This document shows, in pieces, positions 1-12,204 of a DNA stretch of 64,000 bases; position 1 is the stretch's first letter; each line of letters begins with the position of its first letter. Below the pieces are notes generated by a model. It saw only the letters and a program-made list of their open reading frames with translations. It searched no databases and was not told the origin of the DNA. The translations under genes were made by a program, and so were the position numbers. Origin of the DNA: Lolium rigidum. Taxonomy: Eukaryota > Streptophyta > Magnoliopsida > Poales > Poaceae. The DNA lies in assembly GCF_022539505.1 (NCBI RefSeq), contig NC_061510.1, positions 270,267,687 through 270,331,686 of the forward strand, read 5' to 3'.

Positions 1-1945
1 CATTTGATGTTGCTAGGCAAACTAAGCAATTCTAGCAGTGGGTTCAGGAGTGGCTACACACTACTAGGTTTGCTAGCATAGCATAATACTTTACTTTGAA
101 AACAAAACCCTACCATGCATACTAGTTTAAAAACACTAATGCATAAGTAAAAATGGGTAGGATTTGAATGTCACTTGCCTTGATCAAAGCAACCAACACA
201 CTCGCAACAATCGCAAGTGTAGCTCTGACCTCCTTCACAATCTAAACAAGCAAACAGAATCCAAATAAACATAACATTCAAAATGCACAACCATAGACAT
301 GTATGCATGCATGATATGCATCATTTAATTTCACACATAGGTATGATGTGAAAATGTTGTATTTAGTGTCCTCTGGTCTTTATAATGTTGGTATGGTTCT
401 CTCAGTTGTATTTCTTTTATTAAGATTTTATTTGTAGCACAATTAATCACTTAAACAATGCATGAGCATCAATTAAAATAGGTACTGTAGTGTTTATGTT
501 TTCTAAAAATACAAACTCAACATCTCTGGATGGGGTACAGTAATACAAGACCATAGCAATTGGATTCATTCAAAAATAGTTTATAGAATTAGAATTATTG
601 TCAGATTACTGATTTGAATAGATTTGCAAAAGCAAGTTTGTGCACGTATGAACTTTGGTCAACTCTGGTTCCATGATTAACTACATGTTCTAAGGATTAC
701 AGAGACTACAAATTTGTAAATTTTTGGCCACTGGATTAATTTACACCAATTTTATAGTGTCAAAGGGTCAATTCTCTATTTTGAATTATGGTGCAAAATT
801 CATCATAGAACATGTACTGTATTGTTGCATGGTTGTGTTGTACAGGTTGTAAGCTTTCCAACAACATAAAATTTTATAAATTTGGGACTACGGTTGATTT
901 TATATTGATTTTACAAGTTAGAGACTCAATCTGACATTTAAATTCGAATTTGAACTCGGTTTGATCGCTTTTGACCGGGGCGTGCTGACTAGGCTGCTAC
1001 GTGGCGCGATATGAGTGGCCGGTACCTGTTCGGGTTGGGGATCTATTGTGATCCGCTGGATCTAGATCCAACGGTTAAAAACGAAAAGGAAAAGAAAGAA
1101 AAAAAAAGGTGGAGGAGGCTCACCTTGCCGGCCGGAGATGGTGCGGTGGCGGCAGGGTGGCTCAGACGTGGGCCTCGTCGGAGCTTTGGCGAGCCCCCTC
1201 GGCGGCGAAGGAGCGGACGGGATGCGCCCGGCAGAGGCGAGGCGACTGGCGGCGGCGCGGCGTGCTGCTGCTGAGAGGAGAGGCCGGGGCAGCGGCCGGA
1301 GGCGGCGGCGCTAGGGGCGACTCCGGCGAGGAATTCCTCCGGCCCGGCGGCGTGGTTTGAGAGGGCGAGTGGGGGAAAAGGTAGAGGGTGGCCGGGCCTT
1401 TATACTCGGTGTGCTCGGGGCCGAGAGAGGGTCGCGGGGGAGTGAGGGGCGAGTGGGTGCCGGGCGTGCGGGGTGTGGAGGTCGTGGCCGGCGGTTGGGG
1501 GCGGTTGGAGGTGGAAGATGACGGGTGGGGCCCGCCCGGCGGTGAGAGAGAGGAGAGAGGGTGAGGAAGGGGCGCGCGGGCCAATTCTGGCCGGGCTGGG
1601 CTGGTTTGTTTGGGCCGGCCCGGTTCGGCCGATCCATTTACTTTTTTTCTCTTTCTCTTTTTCTTTTTCTCGTTTTCTTTTATAACTTTTGATTCACAAC
1701 TCCGAATGACCTCAAATTTGTTTCAGAAATTTTGTAAAATTCAGGGGTTTGTTTTAGGACCAAAAGGGACAAGAAAAGGCTCATTTTGAAAATAAATAAA
1801 ATAATTTTAGCACATAGGCTAAATAGCAACATAAAACAACTAGGGTTTTACTTATTGTGGTTTATTTATTTTATTTGACTTTTAATGCATGGGTGAAATG
1901 AATGCATGATGACCTTTTGAATTTTGAAAACTTGGGATGTTACAG
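1..1945 (-). mobile_element. Partial LTR of a gypsy-type retrotransposon
   Basis: Read on the minus strand, the sequence begins at 1945 with TGTAACATCCCAAG, a typical TG-start LTR terminus, and runs off the window edge. A TATAAA-type box lies at about 1398-1405 (minus strand), followed by a GC-rich leader (about 1000-1620), which fits a U3/R arrangement. At 1945/1946 it breaks straight into the gag reading frame of another element, so it is a nested insertion. The other end and the target duplication are outside the window. Short proline/arginine-rich frames over the GC-rich part look like compositional artefacts. Confidence 0.6.
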
Positions 1946-2724
1946 CAATATGTTGAGCACTAGCAGGAAAGTATTTCCGAAAGAAAACATCAAGCAAACA
2001 ACTTGGACTATCAATAGAATCAGGAGGCAAATTATTATACCAGATCTTAGCATCATCCTTTAATGAGAATGAGAAAATCTTAGCAACAAAATAAGTACGC
2101 ATCTTAACATCATCAGAAAACAAGCTACTTAAAGTAGAAAGCTCATTCATGTGCTCTACGTCACTTTCTTTTTCAGTACCACAAAAAGGTGTTTTATCAA
2201 CAATAGATATATGAGATAAATCAAGAGAAAAGTCATAATCTTTGTCCTTAATGTTTATGGGAGATGTGACAAATTTAGGATCAGGAGACAGTTTATATCT
2301 AACAGCATGTTGTGCAATAAGCTTTTTAAGGTTACTTGTACTAGTCGTAGCATTGCATTTATCAATAAAGTCATCATCAAGTTCCACATAATCTTCATCA
2401 AGATCATTAGTCTCAGGTGAATTAACAGGTGTAACAGTATTTTTCATTAGGAGTTTCAGTATTTTCAATTTATTTAGACCTAGCAACTGTAGCATCTAGA
2501 AAAGGACCTAATGAACCAGTATTATCAAGCACAGTAGAAGCATCATCAAAATTATCAGAGGAATTTTCAGATTCAGCAGAAATACCAACACGTGAAGTTT
2601 GTGGTGGTGAAACAAGTTGACTTATCACGGATGGTGAATCAAGAGCAGCAGAGGTACTCGTAGTTGTACCTTTTCTTGTAGTGGATGGTAATATGGCGAC
2701 TTTAGTATCGCGAGGTTTACCCAT
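1946..2724 (-). pseudogene. Gypsy gag relic, truncated by LTR insertion
   Basis: The minus-strand frame starts with ATG at 2724 (MGKPRDTKVAIL...), shifts frame near 2470-2495, and continues into a retrotransposon gag-like stretch ending WYNNLPPDSIDSPS and FFRKYFPASAQH before the LTR interrupts it at 1946. WYNNLPP is characteristic of the capsid-like gag domain of plant gypsy elements. An LTR and primer-binding site follow immediately upstream (2783-4212), so this is the 5' part of that element. The frameshift and truncation make it non-functional. Confidence 0.7.
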
Positions 2725-2782
2725 GATGGAGGATTTGCAGCGAACAATATCAATCCAAGTGAACTTGCAAATAAAGCTATGC

Positions 2783-2800
2783 TCCCCGACAACGGCGCCG
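2783..2800 (-). other. Primer-binding site of the minus-strand gypsy element
   Basis: The reverse complement reads CGGCGCCGTTGTCGGGGA, one base from the common grass gypsy PBS that starts TGGCGCC. It lies 11 bp inside the LTR end at 2812 and upstream of the gag start at 2724, the expected order. Confidence 0.65.
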
Positions 2801-2811
2801 TAAAATAGTCT

Positions 2812-4212
2812 TGATGACCCACAAGTATAGGGGATCGCAATGAGTCTTCGAGGGAAGTATTACCCAATTTATTGATTCGACACAAGGGGAGACAAAGAAT
2901 ACTTGTAAGCCTTAACAGCGGAGTTGTCAATTCAGCTCGCACTGGAAACGGACTTGCTCGCAAGAGTTTATCGTAGCAACAATTTTATAGCAATAGGAAT
3001 AGTGAAATAACAACAAGTAGTGAAATAATGACAGCGGTAGTGATTATAGTAAACAAGCAGGATTAAAATATCGTAGGCACGAGGGACGGATGAACGGGCG
3101 TTGCATGGATGAGAGAATTCATATAACAATCATGGTAGGGCATTTGCAGATAATAATAAAGCGGTATCCAAGTACTAATCAATCAATAGGCATGTGTTCC
3201 ATATATAGTCGTACGTGCTCGCAATGAGAAACTTGCACAACATCTTTTGTCCTACCAGCCGGTGGCAGTCGGGCCTCTTGGGAAACTACTGGAAATTAAG
3301 GTACTCCTTTTAATAGAGTACCGGAGCAAAGCATTAACACTCTGTGAACACATGTGATCCTCACATCACCGCCTTCCCCTCCGGTTGTCCCAATTTTTGT
3401 CACTTTGGGGCCTCGGGTTCCGGACAGCAACATGTGTATACAACTTGCAGGTAAGATCATAAAACTATGCATATCATGATGAAACAATAACATGTTCAGA
3501 TCTGAGATCATGGCATTCGGGCCCTAGTGACAAGCATTAAGCATAACAAGTTGCAACAATATCATAAAAGTAACATCTACGAATACTAGGCACCATGCCC
3601 TAACAATCTTATGACTATTACATGATCAATCTCATCCAGTCCCTACCATCCCCTTCAGCCTACAGCGGGGGAATTACTCACACATGGATGGGGGAAACAT
3701 GGCTGGTCGATGGAGAGGCGTCGGTGCTGATGGCGGTGAAGATCTCCTCCAATTCCCCGTCCCGGCGGAGTGCCAGAACGGAGTTTCTGGTCCCGAGGCG
3801 GAGTTTCGCGATGGCGGCGGCGTACTGGATGGTCTGTGGAAATATGGTCGAACCCCCTGCGTTTTTAGGTCGAAAGGCATATGTAGTCGAAAGGAGAGCG
3901 TCGGGGGGCCGCCGAGGCACCCAGACCATAGGGCGGCGCGCCCCCCCTCCAGGCCGCGCCGGCCTGTGATCTAGGGGCCATGGGCCCCCCCTGGTTCGCC
4001 CTTTTGGCCCTTCATCTTCACGGTAAAAATAAGCCCATTGCGATTATTCCCGGGGTTTTTCCTGAAAGCCGAATTTCTGCACAAAAACGAGACACCAGTG
4101 CAATTCTGCTGAAAACAGCGTTAGTCCGTGTTAGTTGTATCCAAAATACACAAATTAGAGGCAAAACAATAGGAAAAGTGTTCGGGAAAGTAGATACGTT
4201 TTGGACGTATCA
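2812..4212 (-). mobile_element. 5' LTR of the gypsy element with gag at 1946-2724
   Basis: The minus strand begins TGATACGTCCAAAACGTATC at 4212 and ends GGGTCATCA at 2812, a 1401-bp LTR with TG...CA ends next to a PBS. The 5' part resembles the other TGATACGTC LTRs in this window only at the terminus, so it is a separate family or subfamily. It abuts the plus-strand integrase relic at 4213. Confidence 0.75.
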
Positions 4213-4670
4213 AATAACATGAAGAGGGAAATAGCACAATACGTGGCAGAATGCCATACATGTGAAAGAGTTAAAGCTGAACATCAAAGTCCCGCAGGAA
4301 AGTTACAACCTTTACCAATCCCAGAATGGAAATGGGAGGAGATAGGAATGGATTTCATCACCGGACTACCCATGACTAATAAAAAGAAGGACATGATATG
4401 GGTAATCGTGGACCTATTGACGAAAAGTGCACACTTCTTAGCAGTAAACCAGTAGGATAAAGGGGAGAAACTCATCGATCTTTACATCAAAGAGATCGTG
4501 AGTAAACATGGAGTTCCCAAGAAGATAGTGTCAGATCGAGGATCCGTGTTCACATCAGCATTTTGGAAGCAATTACATGAAGCTTTAGGATCCAAGCTAG
4601 ATTATAGCACCGCCTATCATCCTCAGACAGGTGGACAAACAGAGAGAACAAACCAGATATTGGAAGATAT
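4213..4670 (+). pseudogene. Gypsy integrase relic (zinc-binding and catalytic core)
   Basis: The plus-strand frame encodes the integrase H2C2 remnant (AECHTCERVK), then the core with [19 protein letters not shown] and [14 protein letters not shown], which carry the DDE residues. An in-frame stop follows AVNQ near 4452 and the frame resumes at once. The reading frame is cut at 4670 by the retrotransposon at 4671-9384. The downstream integrase sequence resumes at 9385 with a short TPLSW-like motif. This is the host element for the nested insertions and is clearly non-functional. Confidence 0.85.
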
Positions 4671-6191
4671 TGATACGCGTAGATGCACACGTCCGTTGGG
4701 AACCCCAAGTGGAAGGTATGATGCGTATAGAAGCAAGTTTCCCTCAGTATGAAACCAAGGTTATCGAACCAGTAGGAGCCAAGAAGCACGTGAAGGTTGT
4801 TGGTGGAGGAGTGTAGTGCGGCGCAACACCGGTGAAACCGGCGCCAACGTGGAACCTGCACAACATAATCAAAGTACTTTGCCCCAACGTAACAGTGAGG
4901 TTGTCAATCTCACCGGCTTGCTGAAAACAAAGGATTAAACGTATCGAGTGGAAGATGGTGTTTGTTTGCAAAGAACAGTAAAAACAGTAGAATGTATTCA
5001 GATGTAAAGAATGGACCGGGGTCCACAGTTCACTAGTGGTGTCTCTCCAATAAGATAACTAACATGCTGGGTGAAAAATTTACAGGCGAGCAATTGACAA
5101 ATAAAGTACATAGACCGCTATCCAGCATGCATCTATGCCTAAATAATCCACCTTCAGGTTATCATCCGAACCCCTTCCAGTATTAAGTTGCGAACAACAA
5201 ATAATTGCATTAAGTATGGTGCGTAATGTAATCAACACAAATATCCTTAGACAAAGCGTCAATGTTTTATCCCTAGTAGCAACAGCACATCCACAACCTT
5301 AGAACTTTCTGTCACTTGTCCCGATTTAATGGAGGCATGAACCCACTATCGAGCATAATTACTCCCTCTTGGAGTTACAAGTATCAACTTGGCCGAGCCT
5401 CTACTAGCAACGGAGAGCATGCAAGAACATAAACAACACATATATGATAGATTGATAATCAACTTAACATAATATTCTCTATTCATCGGATCTCGCCAAA
5501 CACAACATGTAGCATTACAAATAGATGATCTTGATCATGTTAGGCAGCTCACAAGATCTATAACAATGAAAGCACATGCGGAGAAGACAACCATCTAGCT
5601 ACTGCTATGGTCCCATAGTCCAAGGATGAACTACTCACGCATCAATCCGGAGGCGGGCATGATGATGTAGAGCCCCTCCGGTGATGATTCCCCTCTCCGG
5701 CAGGGTGCCGGAGGCGATCTCCTGAATCCCCCGAGATGGGATTCACGGCGGCGGCCTCTCAGTAATGTTTTCCGTATCGTGGCTCTCGGTACAGGGGGTT
5801 TCGCGACGGAGGCTTTAAGTAGGCGGAAGGGTAGGTCAAAGGGCGTCACGAGGGGCCCACACCACAGGCCGGCGTGGCCAGGGCTTGGGCCGCGCCGCCC
5901 TGGTTTGTCGCCACCTCGTGGCCCCACTTCGTCTCCTCTTCGGACTTCTGGAAGCTTCGTGCAAAAATAGGACCCTGGGCGTTGATTTCGTCCAATTCCG
6001 AGAATATTTCCTTACTAGGATTTCTGAAACCAAAAACAGCAGAAAAACAGCAACTGGCACTTCGGCATCTTGTTAATAGGTTAGTGCCGGAAAATGTAAA
6101 ATAACGTTGTAAAGTATGTGTAAAACACTCAAGTATTGTAATAAAAGTAGCATGGAACATAAGAAATTATAGATACGTTTGAGACGTATCA
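4671..6191 (-). repeat. 3' LTR of the gag-only gypsy element
   Basis: On the minus strand it begins TGATACGTCTCAAACGTATC (6191) and ends ACGCGTATCA (4671). It is about 60 bp shorter than the 5' LTR, mainly from a gap opposite about 8245-8295. Confidence 0.85.
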
Positions 6192-6586
6192 AGCATCCCC
6201 AAGCTTAGTTCCTACTCGTCCTCGAGTAGGTAAACGATAACACAAATAATTTCTGAAGTGACATGCTACCAACATAGTCTTGATCAACATTATTGTAAGC
6301 ATATGAGATAAATGGAGTGATCTGAACAAAAGATTGCTAACAAAGATAATGACTAAGCAAATGAATCATATAGCAAAACTTTTCATGAATAATACTTTCA
6401 AGACAAGTATCAATAAGACTTGCATAAGAGCTAACTCATAAGCAATAAATTCATAGTAGAATGCATTGAAGCAACACAAAGGATGATTAAGTTTCAGCAA
6501 TTGCTTTCAACTTGTAACATGTATATCTCATGAATATTTGTCAACATAGTGTAATATAACAGGTGCAATAAGTAAACATGTAAGAA

Positions 6587-7525
6587 TCAATGCACACAGT
6601 TAACACAAGTGTTTGCCTCTAAGATAGAAGGGACATTACCATTATTAGAAGGATATGGCCTATAGTTGTTACCAGAATTATTCCTATAAGCATTGTTGTT
6701 GAAATTATTATTCTTAATGAAATTCACATCAACATTCTCTTCTTGAGCAACCAATGAAGCTAAAGGAACATTATATCTACCATTCGCAAGCATAGACATA
6801 ATCACATCAATCTTATCACTCAAGGAGGAGGTTTCTTCAACAGAATTTACCTTCTTACCTTGTGGAGTCCTTTCCGTGTGCCATTCAGAGTAATTTATCA
6901 TCATATAATCAAGAAGCTTTGTTGCGGCGCCTAAGGTGATGGACATAAAAGTACCTCCAGCAGCTGAATCCAATAAGTTCCGCGAAGAAAAATTCAGTCT
7001 TGCATAAAAGGTTTGGATGATCATCCAAGTCGTTAGTCCATGGGTAGGGCAATTCTTCACCAAAGATTTCATTCTTTCCCATGCTTGGGCAACATGTTCA
7101 TTATCCAATTGCTTAAAATTCATTATGCTACTTCTCAAAGATATAATTTTAGCAGGAGGATGATATCTACCAATGAAAGCATCTTTACATTTAGTCCATG
7201 AATCAATACTATTCTTAGGCAAAGATAGCAACCAATCTTTAGCTCTTCCTCTTAAGGAGAAAGGAAACAATTTCAGTTTTATAATATCACCATCTACATC
7301 CTTATACTTTTGCATTTGACAAAGTTCAAAAAAATTATTAAGATGGGCAGCAGCATCATCAGAACTAACACCAGAAAATTGCTCTCTCATAACAAGATTT
7401 AGTAAAGCAGGTTTAATTTCATAGAATTCTGCTGTAGTAGCAGGTGGAGCAATAGGAGTGCATATAAAATCATTATTATCGGTGCTAGTGAAGTCACACA
7501 ACTTAGTGTTTTCAGGAGTATTCAT
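6587..7525 (-). CDS. Retrotransposon gag protein
   Basis: A 312-residue open frame starts at ATG 7525, 250 bp downstream of the PBS. It contains the conserved gag block: FFELCQMQKYKDVDGDIIKL, then LFPFSLRGRAKDWLLSLP and a WTKCKDAFIGRYHPP segment, followed by QAWERMKSLVKNCPTHGL. An Asn-rich C-terminal tail follows. There is no zinc knuckle. The frame is intact, unlike its neighbours, which suggests a comparatively recent copy. Gag would form the virus-like particle that packages element RNA. Confidence 0.85.
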   Translation of the reverse strand: MNTPENTKLCDFTSTDNNDFICTPIAPPATTAEFYEIKPALLNLVMREQFSGVSSDDAAAHLNNFFELCQMQKYKDVDGDIIKLKLFPFSLRGRAKDWLLSLPKNSIDSWTKCKDAFIGRYHPPAKIISLRSSIMNFKQLDNEHVAQAWERMKSLVKNCPTHGLTTWMIIQTFYARLNFSSRNLLDSAAGGTFMSITLGAATKLLDYMMINYSEWHTERTPQGKKVNSVEETSSLSDKIDVIMSMLANGRYNVPLASLVAQEENVDVNFIKNNNFNNNAYRNNSGNNYRPYPSNNGNVPSILEANTCVNCVH

Positions 7526-7774
7526 TTTAACAAAAATAAAAATAAACTAAGCAGAACAGAATTAAATAAAGTAAAGCTAGTAACTAATTTTTTGTGTGTG
7601 TTTGATATAGGAAGCAAAAATGACAGGAAATAAAGTAATGCAAGTAACTAATTTTTTTTTGTATTTTTGATATAGCGAAAGCAAACAAAGCAGTAAATAA
7701 AATAAAGTAAAGCAAGACAATAACAAAGTAAAGAGATTGGATGTGAGAGACTCCCCTTGCAGCGTGTCTTGATC

Positions 7775-7792
7775 TCCCCGGCAACGGCGCCA
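7775..7792 (-). other. Primer-binding site
   Basis: The reverse complement is TGGCGCCGTTGCCGGGGA, the standard grass gypsy PBS, 11 bp from the 5' LTR end at 7804. Confidence 0.8.
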
Positions 7793-7803
7793 GAAATTTA
7801 GCT

Positions 7804-9384
7804 TGATACGCGTTAAGCACACGTCCGTTGGGAACCCCAAGTGGAAGATATGGTGCGTATAGAAGCAAGTTTCCCTCAGTATGAAACCAAGGTTATCAAA
7901 CCAGTAGGAGTCAAGGGCCACGTGAAGGTTGTTGGTGAAGGAGTGTAGTGCGGCGCAACACCAGGGATTCCGGCGCCAACGTGGAACCTACACAACACAA
8001 TCACAATACTTTGCCCCAACTTAACAGTGAGGTTGTCAATCTCACCGGCTTGATGAAAACAAAGGATTAAACGTATGATGTGGAAAATGATGTTTGCTTG
8101 TAGAAAACAGTAAATAACAGAGTTTGCAGTAGATTGTATTCAGATGTAAAAGAATAGACCGGGGTCCACAGTTCACTAGTGGTGTCTCTCCGATAAAAAA
8201 TAGCATGTTGGGTGAACAAATTACAGTTGGGCAATTGACAAATAGAGATGCATACATATCATGATAATTACTACGAGATTTAATCAGGGCATTACGACAA
8301 AGTACATAGACCGCTATCTAGCATGCATCTATGCCTAAAAAGTCCACCTTCGGGTTAGCATCCGCACCCCTCCGAGTATTAAGTTGCAAACAACAGACAA
8401 TTGCATTAAGTATGGTGCGTAATGTAATCAACACAAATATCCTTAGACAAAGCATTGATGTTTTATCCCTAGTGGCAACAGCATATCCACAACCTTAGAA
8501 CTTTCTATCACTGTCCCAGATTCAATGGAGGCATGAACCCACTATCGAGCATAAATACTCCCTCTTGGAGTCACAAGTATCAACTTGGCCAGAGCCTCTA
8601 TTAGCAACGGAGAGCATGCAAGAACATAAACAACATATATATGATAGATTGATAATCAACTTGACATAGTATTCAATATTCATCGGATCCCAACAAACGC
8701 AACATGTAGCATTACAAATAGATGATCTTGATCATGATAGGCAGCTCACAAGATCTAACATGATAGCACAATGAGGAGAAGACAACCATCTAGCTACAGC
8801 TATGGACCCATAGTCCAAGGATGAACTACTCACGCATCAATCTGGAGGCGGGCATGGTGATGTAGAGCCCTCCGGTGATGATTCCCCTCTCTGGCAGGGT
8901 GCCGGAGGCGATCTCCTGAATCCCTCGAGATGGGATTGGCGACGGCGGCGTCACAGTAACCTTTTCCGTATCGTGGCTCTCGGTAATAGGGTTTTCGCGA
9001 CGGAGGGATTTTATAGGCGGAAGGGCAGAGTTGGAGGCGGCGCAGGGGTCCCACACCATAGGGCGGCGCGGGCCCCACCCAGGCCGCGCGGCCCTGTGGT
9101 GTCGGTGCCTCGTCGCCCCACCTCGTATCCTCTTCGGTCTTCTGGAAGCTCCGTGGAAAAATAAGACCCTGGGCGTTGATTTCGTCCAGTTCCGAGAATA
9201 TTTCCTTTGTAGGATTTATGAAACCAAAAACAGCAGAAAACAACAACTGGCTCTTCGACATCTTGTTAATAGGTTAGTGCCGGAAAATGCATAATAATGA
9301 TGTAAAGTATGTATAAAACATGTGGGTATTGTCATCAAAGTAGCATGGAACATAAGACATTATGGATACGTTTGAGACGTATCA
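7804..9384 (-). repeat. 5' LTR of the gag-only gypsy element
   Basis: A 1581-bp LTR running from TGATACGTCTCAAACG at 9384 to ACGCGTATCA at 7804 on the minus strand. It matches 4671-6191 over its length, with scattered substitutions and an extra block near 8245-8295. Confidence 0.85.
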
Positions 9385-10813
9385 GCCTCTAGTTGGACCG
9401 CAGTAGGTATGATGAAGTAGGGCACCCGAATGGTAAATTCCCACATCAGGGTCACTGTTCCAGAGTAGAGAGGGGTCTTAATTCAAAATTTTGTTGTTAT
9501 TTTGTGTAGCGTGGATGATTGTATATGGGATGTCGGATTCCATTTCAAGGCCGTAAAATTTAGAAATAACCTTAGCGGAGCATGACGTCACTTATCATAA
9601 TTTCCTTGCTCTCATGGAGAAAGAAAGTAATGAATAAACAACATTGTGTACTATGTGAATGATGAGGGTAAATGGGCATCAGGTGACATGGGGGTACCAC
9701 GACAATGCCCATGAGGTATGGACTTGGGTTTTATGGAAGAAGATGTGCTGGTGGATTCATCGGCATACAAACAACACAACACAAGGTGCGCGATTTACCC
9801 AACTTCAGGATCTTGTCTATTCTTGATTGATGATCATTATGGTTACAATGTCGCCGTGATGGAAATTGTGTACTCTAGGTTGTGTATCGTGGATCCTCCT
9901 CCGCATCGATCCCTCCTGGTCCTTATAAAGTAGGCCAGGTCTCATGAGTCCGGTCGGTAGATATTAGAATACCCTTGTATGGGCTAGTTCTTCCGTTACA
10001 CGCCAGCTGCCTGGACTTCGACTGCCAATGCTCCTTGGGCTTCAAGGGCCTTCGGCTGGACGACACCAGGTATGGTAACGGTGGATACCTAATAAGGTAT
10101 GTCATCAGGAATGGATCTAATTGATGGAATGGATAAGGTTGAGAAAATGGTGAAGAAATATTAGGACAAAAGTTGCATTTGAATCACTCTTGTGGAGGAC
10201 TGAACTGAACTTTCTTCACTTATTAGTATTGTAAAAGAGGAACGCGTACCCATTTCTGAAATTAGAGTGTAAATTACTGACAATGTTGATGATAGTGGTG
10301 TTTGTTTTCGTCGGTGATAATTTGGTGTACCTATATACCCATAAGAGTAATAATTTACAGAATTCTAGGGAAATTGTCATTGTTAAAGATGTGCAACAGT
10401 ATCTAACTCAGTGGAAACATAATTTGAAGAAAGGGAAGCAATTTTGCGAAGAAGTTTCAGATGAGGAAGAAGATCATTTGGCAAAGTATTATGATGATGA
10501 GTCTGACGGGTTGTATGTGTAGTGCGCCTATAATTGCAGGATGTATACTAGGTCACTAATGTGCCTAAATCATGCATGGATTATGCCTAATCGAAACAAT
10601 AACATGTTGTAAATGGGTTGACACAATGATGGACTTGAATGGTAAGCGGCCTTACATGGGCTACCCTTATACTTAAGTAGCCCTTATGTGGGCATGTTAT
10701 ATATGACAGATATACAATTGTAGCAGAATAGATGTCGTTGTAACCGGTCAGTTAACGGTTTTTGAAACATGACAATTAGTGTGACGTCAGCAGTTGATGA
10801 TCTAGCACAACAC
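9385..10813. other. Degenerate repeat sequence, no intact gene
   Basis: The first 40 bases can be read as the continuation of the gypsy integrase (P-L-x-W-T-A-V-G) with stops and a one-base frame loss. Beyond that I recognise no domain. A plus-strand frame at 10283-10522 ends in an acidic tail (VSDEEEDHLAKYYDDESDG); its origin is unknown, and it may be a remnant of the same element. Confidence 0.4.
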
Positions 10814-10824
10814 ATCTACCAAAG

Positions 10825-10960
10825 ATTTCTTTCGCTGGTTGATTTTTGTATCAACGCTAGGCAATGCCTGAGATGTATTAAACTTTGTGCTCACAGATTT
10901 TGTTTAATAAAAGGCCATGTGCATCATCATGATGCAGAAGCCAGGGTTTCACTCCCCATT
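10825..10960 (+). mobile_element. 5'-truncated LINE 3' end, split by the Tat-like element
   Basis: The segment ends with a LINE-like 3' tail (TTTAATAAAAGGCC...GATGCAGAAGCCAGGG). Its A-tail lies beyond the LTR element, at 16934-16940. Candidate target-site duplications are ATCTACCAAAG (10814-10824) and ATCTACCACAG (16940-16950), 10 of 11 identical. Assignment as a LINE rests on the tail and the duplications only. Confidence 0.5.
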
Positions 10961-12128
10961 TGTTATCACCAGAATTTGGCCAAGTCAGAGGTGGGCCGCG
11001 ATCAAGATGGACGTGAATATTATACATGGAAGGAAATACGTGAATCGGCCTTGTTTACCAAGTTGGGCTAAACTGCCCATGTATCTGTAACATATTAGAT
11101 CGCATCTTAGTTTAGAAATTAGAGTTTATCTCGTGCACGGTTTAGTGCACGCCCACATTAGAAAGTCCCCTGGACTATAAATATGTACCTAGGGTTTATG
11201 GAATAAACAACAACCAACGTTCAACACAAACCAATCTCGGCGCATCGCCAACTCCTTCGTCTCGAGGGTTCCTCCGGTAAGCATCATGCTGCCTAGATCG
11301 CATCTCGCGATCTAGGCATCACAAGCCTGCCTAGTTGTTCATGCGTTGCTCGTACTGAAGCGTTTTTGATGGCGAGCAACGTAGTTATCATAGACGCGTT
11401 AGGGTTAGCATCGTTCTTAGCATCATATGCTCGCGTAGTGCAGCCCTTGCGCGTCTAGCCGTCCTTGTGCCTCATCATGGGTGCAGGGGCGGCACCCCGC
11501 TTGATCGGTGTTTAGTAGATCTGATCCGTTATGGTCGATCCTTGATTCGTCAAGGATTAGTTTAATATCTGCAATAGTTAGGCCTTACAAAGGGTTGGAG
11601 GATCCAGCGGCATGCAGGGTGTAGTTTGCTGCCCCTAGACAGGACGTTCCGAGGATCAGCCTAGTGTTGGTTTTTAGGCCTTGTCTAGGGCTGGCTTACG
11701 TTTACCGTGCGTGAGCGCGAGGCCCAATCGTGAGTAGGATGATCCGATTATGCGGTGAAAACCCTAGATCGTCGTGGATCTCATACGCTTTATGTTGATC
11801 AAGCGGGACCACCATATATTCGGCCACCTTGGACGAATCATGGGTGAATCGGCTCCCCGAGCCGATTTACGAGACAACCCGAGAGCCGATCGAGGCTCGT
11901 ATTTAACGTGTACGTGTGTGCCCTGCAGGAAACTAAGCGAGGCCTCATCCACACCTTCCTGACCAGGTATAGGTCAGGTGGCACGCCCTTGCGACCCAGC
12001 ATCGGCGCGCGCCCAGGAGGCTTTGCGGGCCGTCGCTCTGAGGGACTGGGGCCAGCCGCAGCCCTAGTCGTTCCCGGCTCTACCGTGTTGGCCAGTCGCT
12101 GCCCGCCGGTGGGTTTCTGACGCCAACA
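10961..12128 (+). repeat. 5' LTR of the Tat-like element
   Basis: Starts TGTTATCACC and ends GACGCCAACA. It has a clear promoter, TATAAATA at 11176-11183, followed by AATAAA at 11202-11207. Confidence 0.9.
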
Positions 12129-12133
12129 CATTC

Positions 12134-12150
12134 TGGCACGCCCGGTGGGA
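12134..12150 (+). other. Primer-binding site
   Basis: TGGCACGCCCGGTGGGA lies 5 bp after the 5' LTR. This PBS is common in Tat-like and related grass elements. I do not assign the tRNA. Confidence 0.65.
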
Positions 12151-12204
12151 CCAATCTTCAACGACTCATCTTCAGCGACAACCACCTCGCCATCCACATC
12201 GGAG

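Larger units (their letters stand above)
4671..9384 (-). mobile_element. Gag-only (non-autonomous) gypsy retrotransposon
   Basis: Two LTRs in direct orientation flank a 1.6-kb internal region. The right LTR (7804-9384) is the 5' LTR and the left (4671-6191) the 3' LTR. A PBS (7775-7792), one gag frame (6587-7525) and a purine tract (AAGCTTGGGGATGC on the minus strand next to 6191) are present. No protease, reverse transcriptase or integrase is visible, so mobilisation would need a related autonomous element. The 5-bp flanks (GATAT and GCCTC) do not match. Confidence 0.85.

Noticed and set aside
1011..1637. Several overlapping Arg/Pro-rich frames on both strands
   Set aside because: They lie in the GC-rich part of an LTR, overlap in opposite frames and show no domain.
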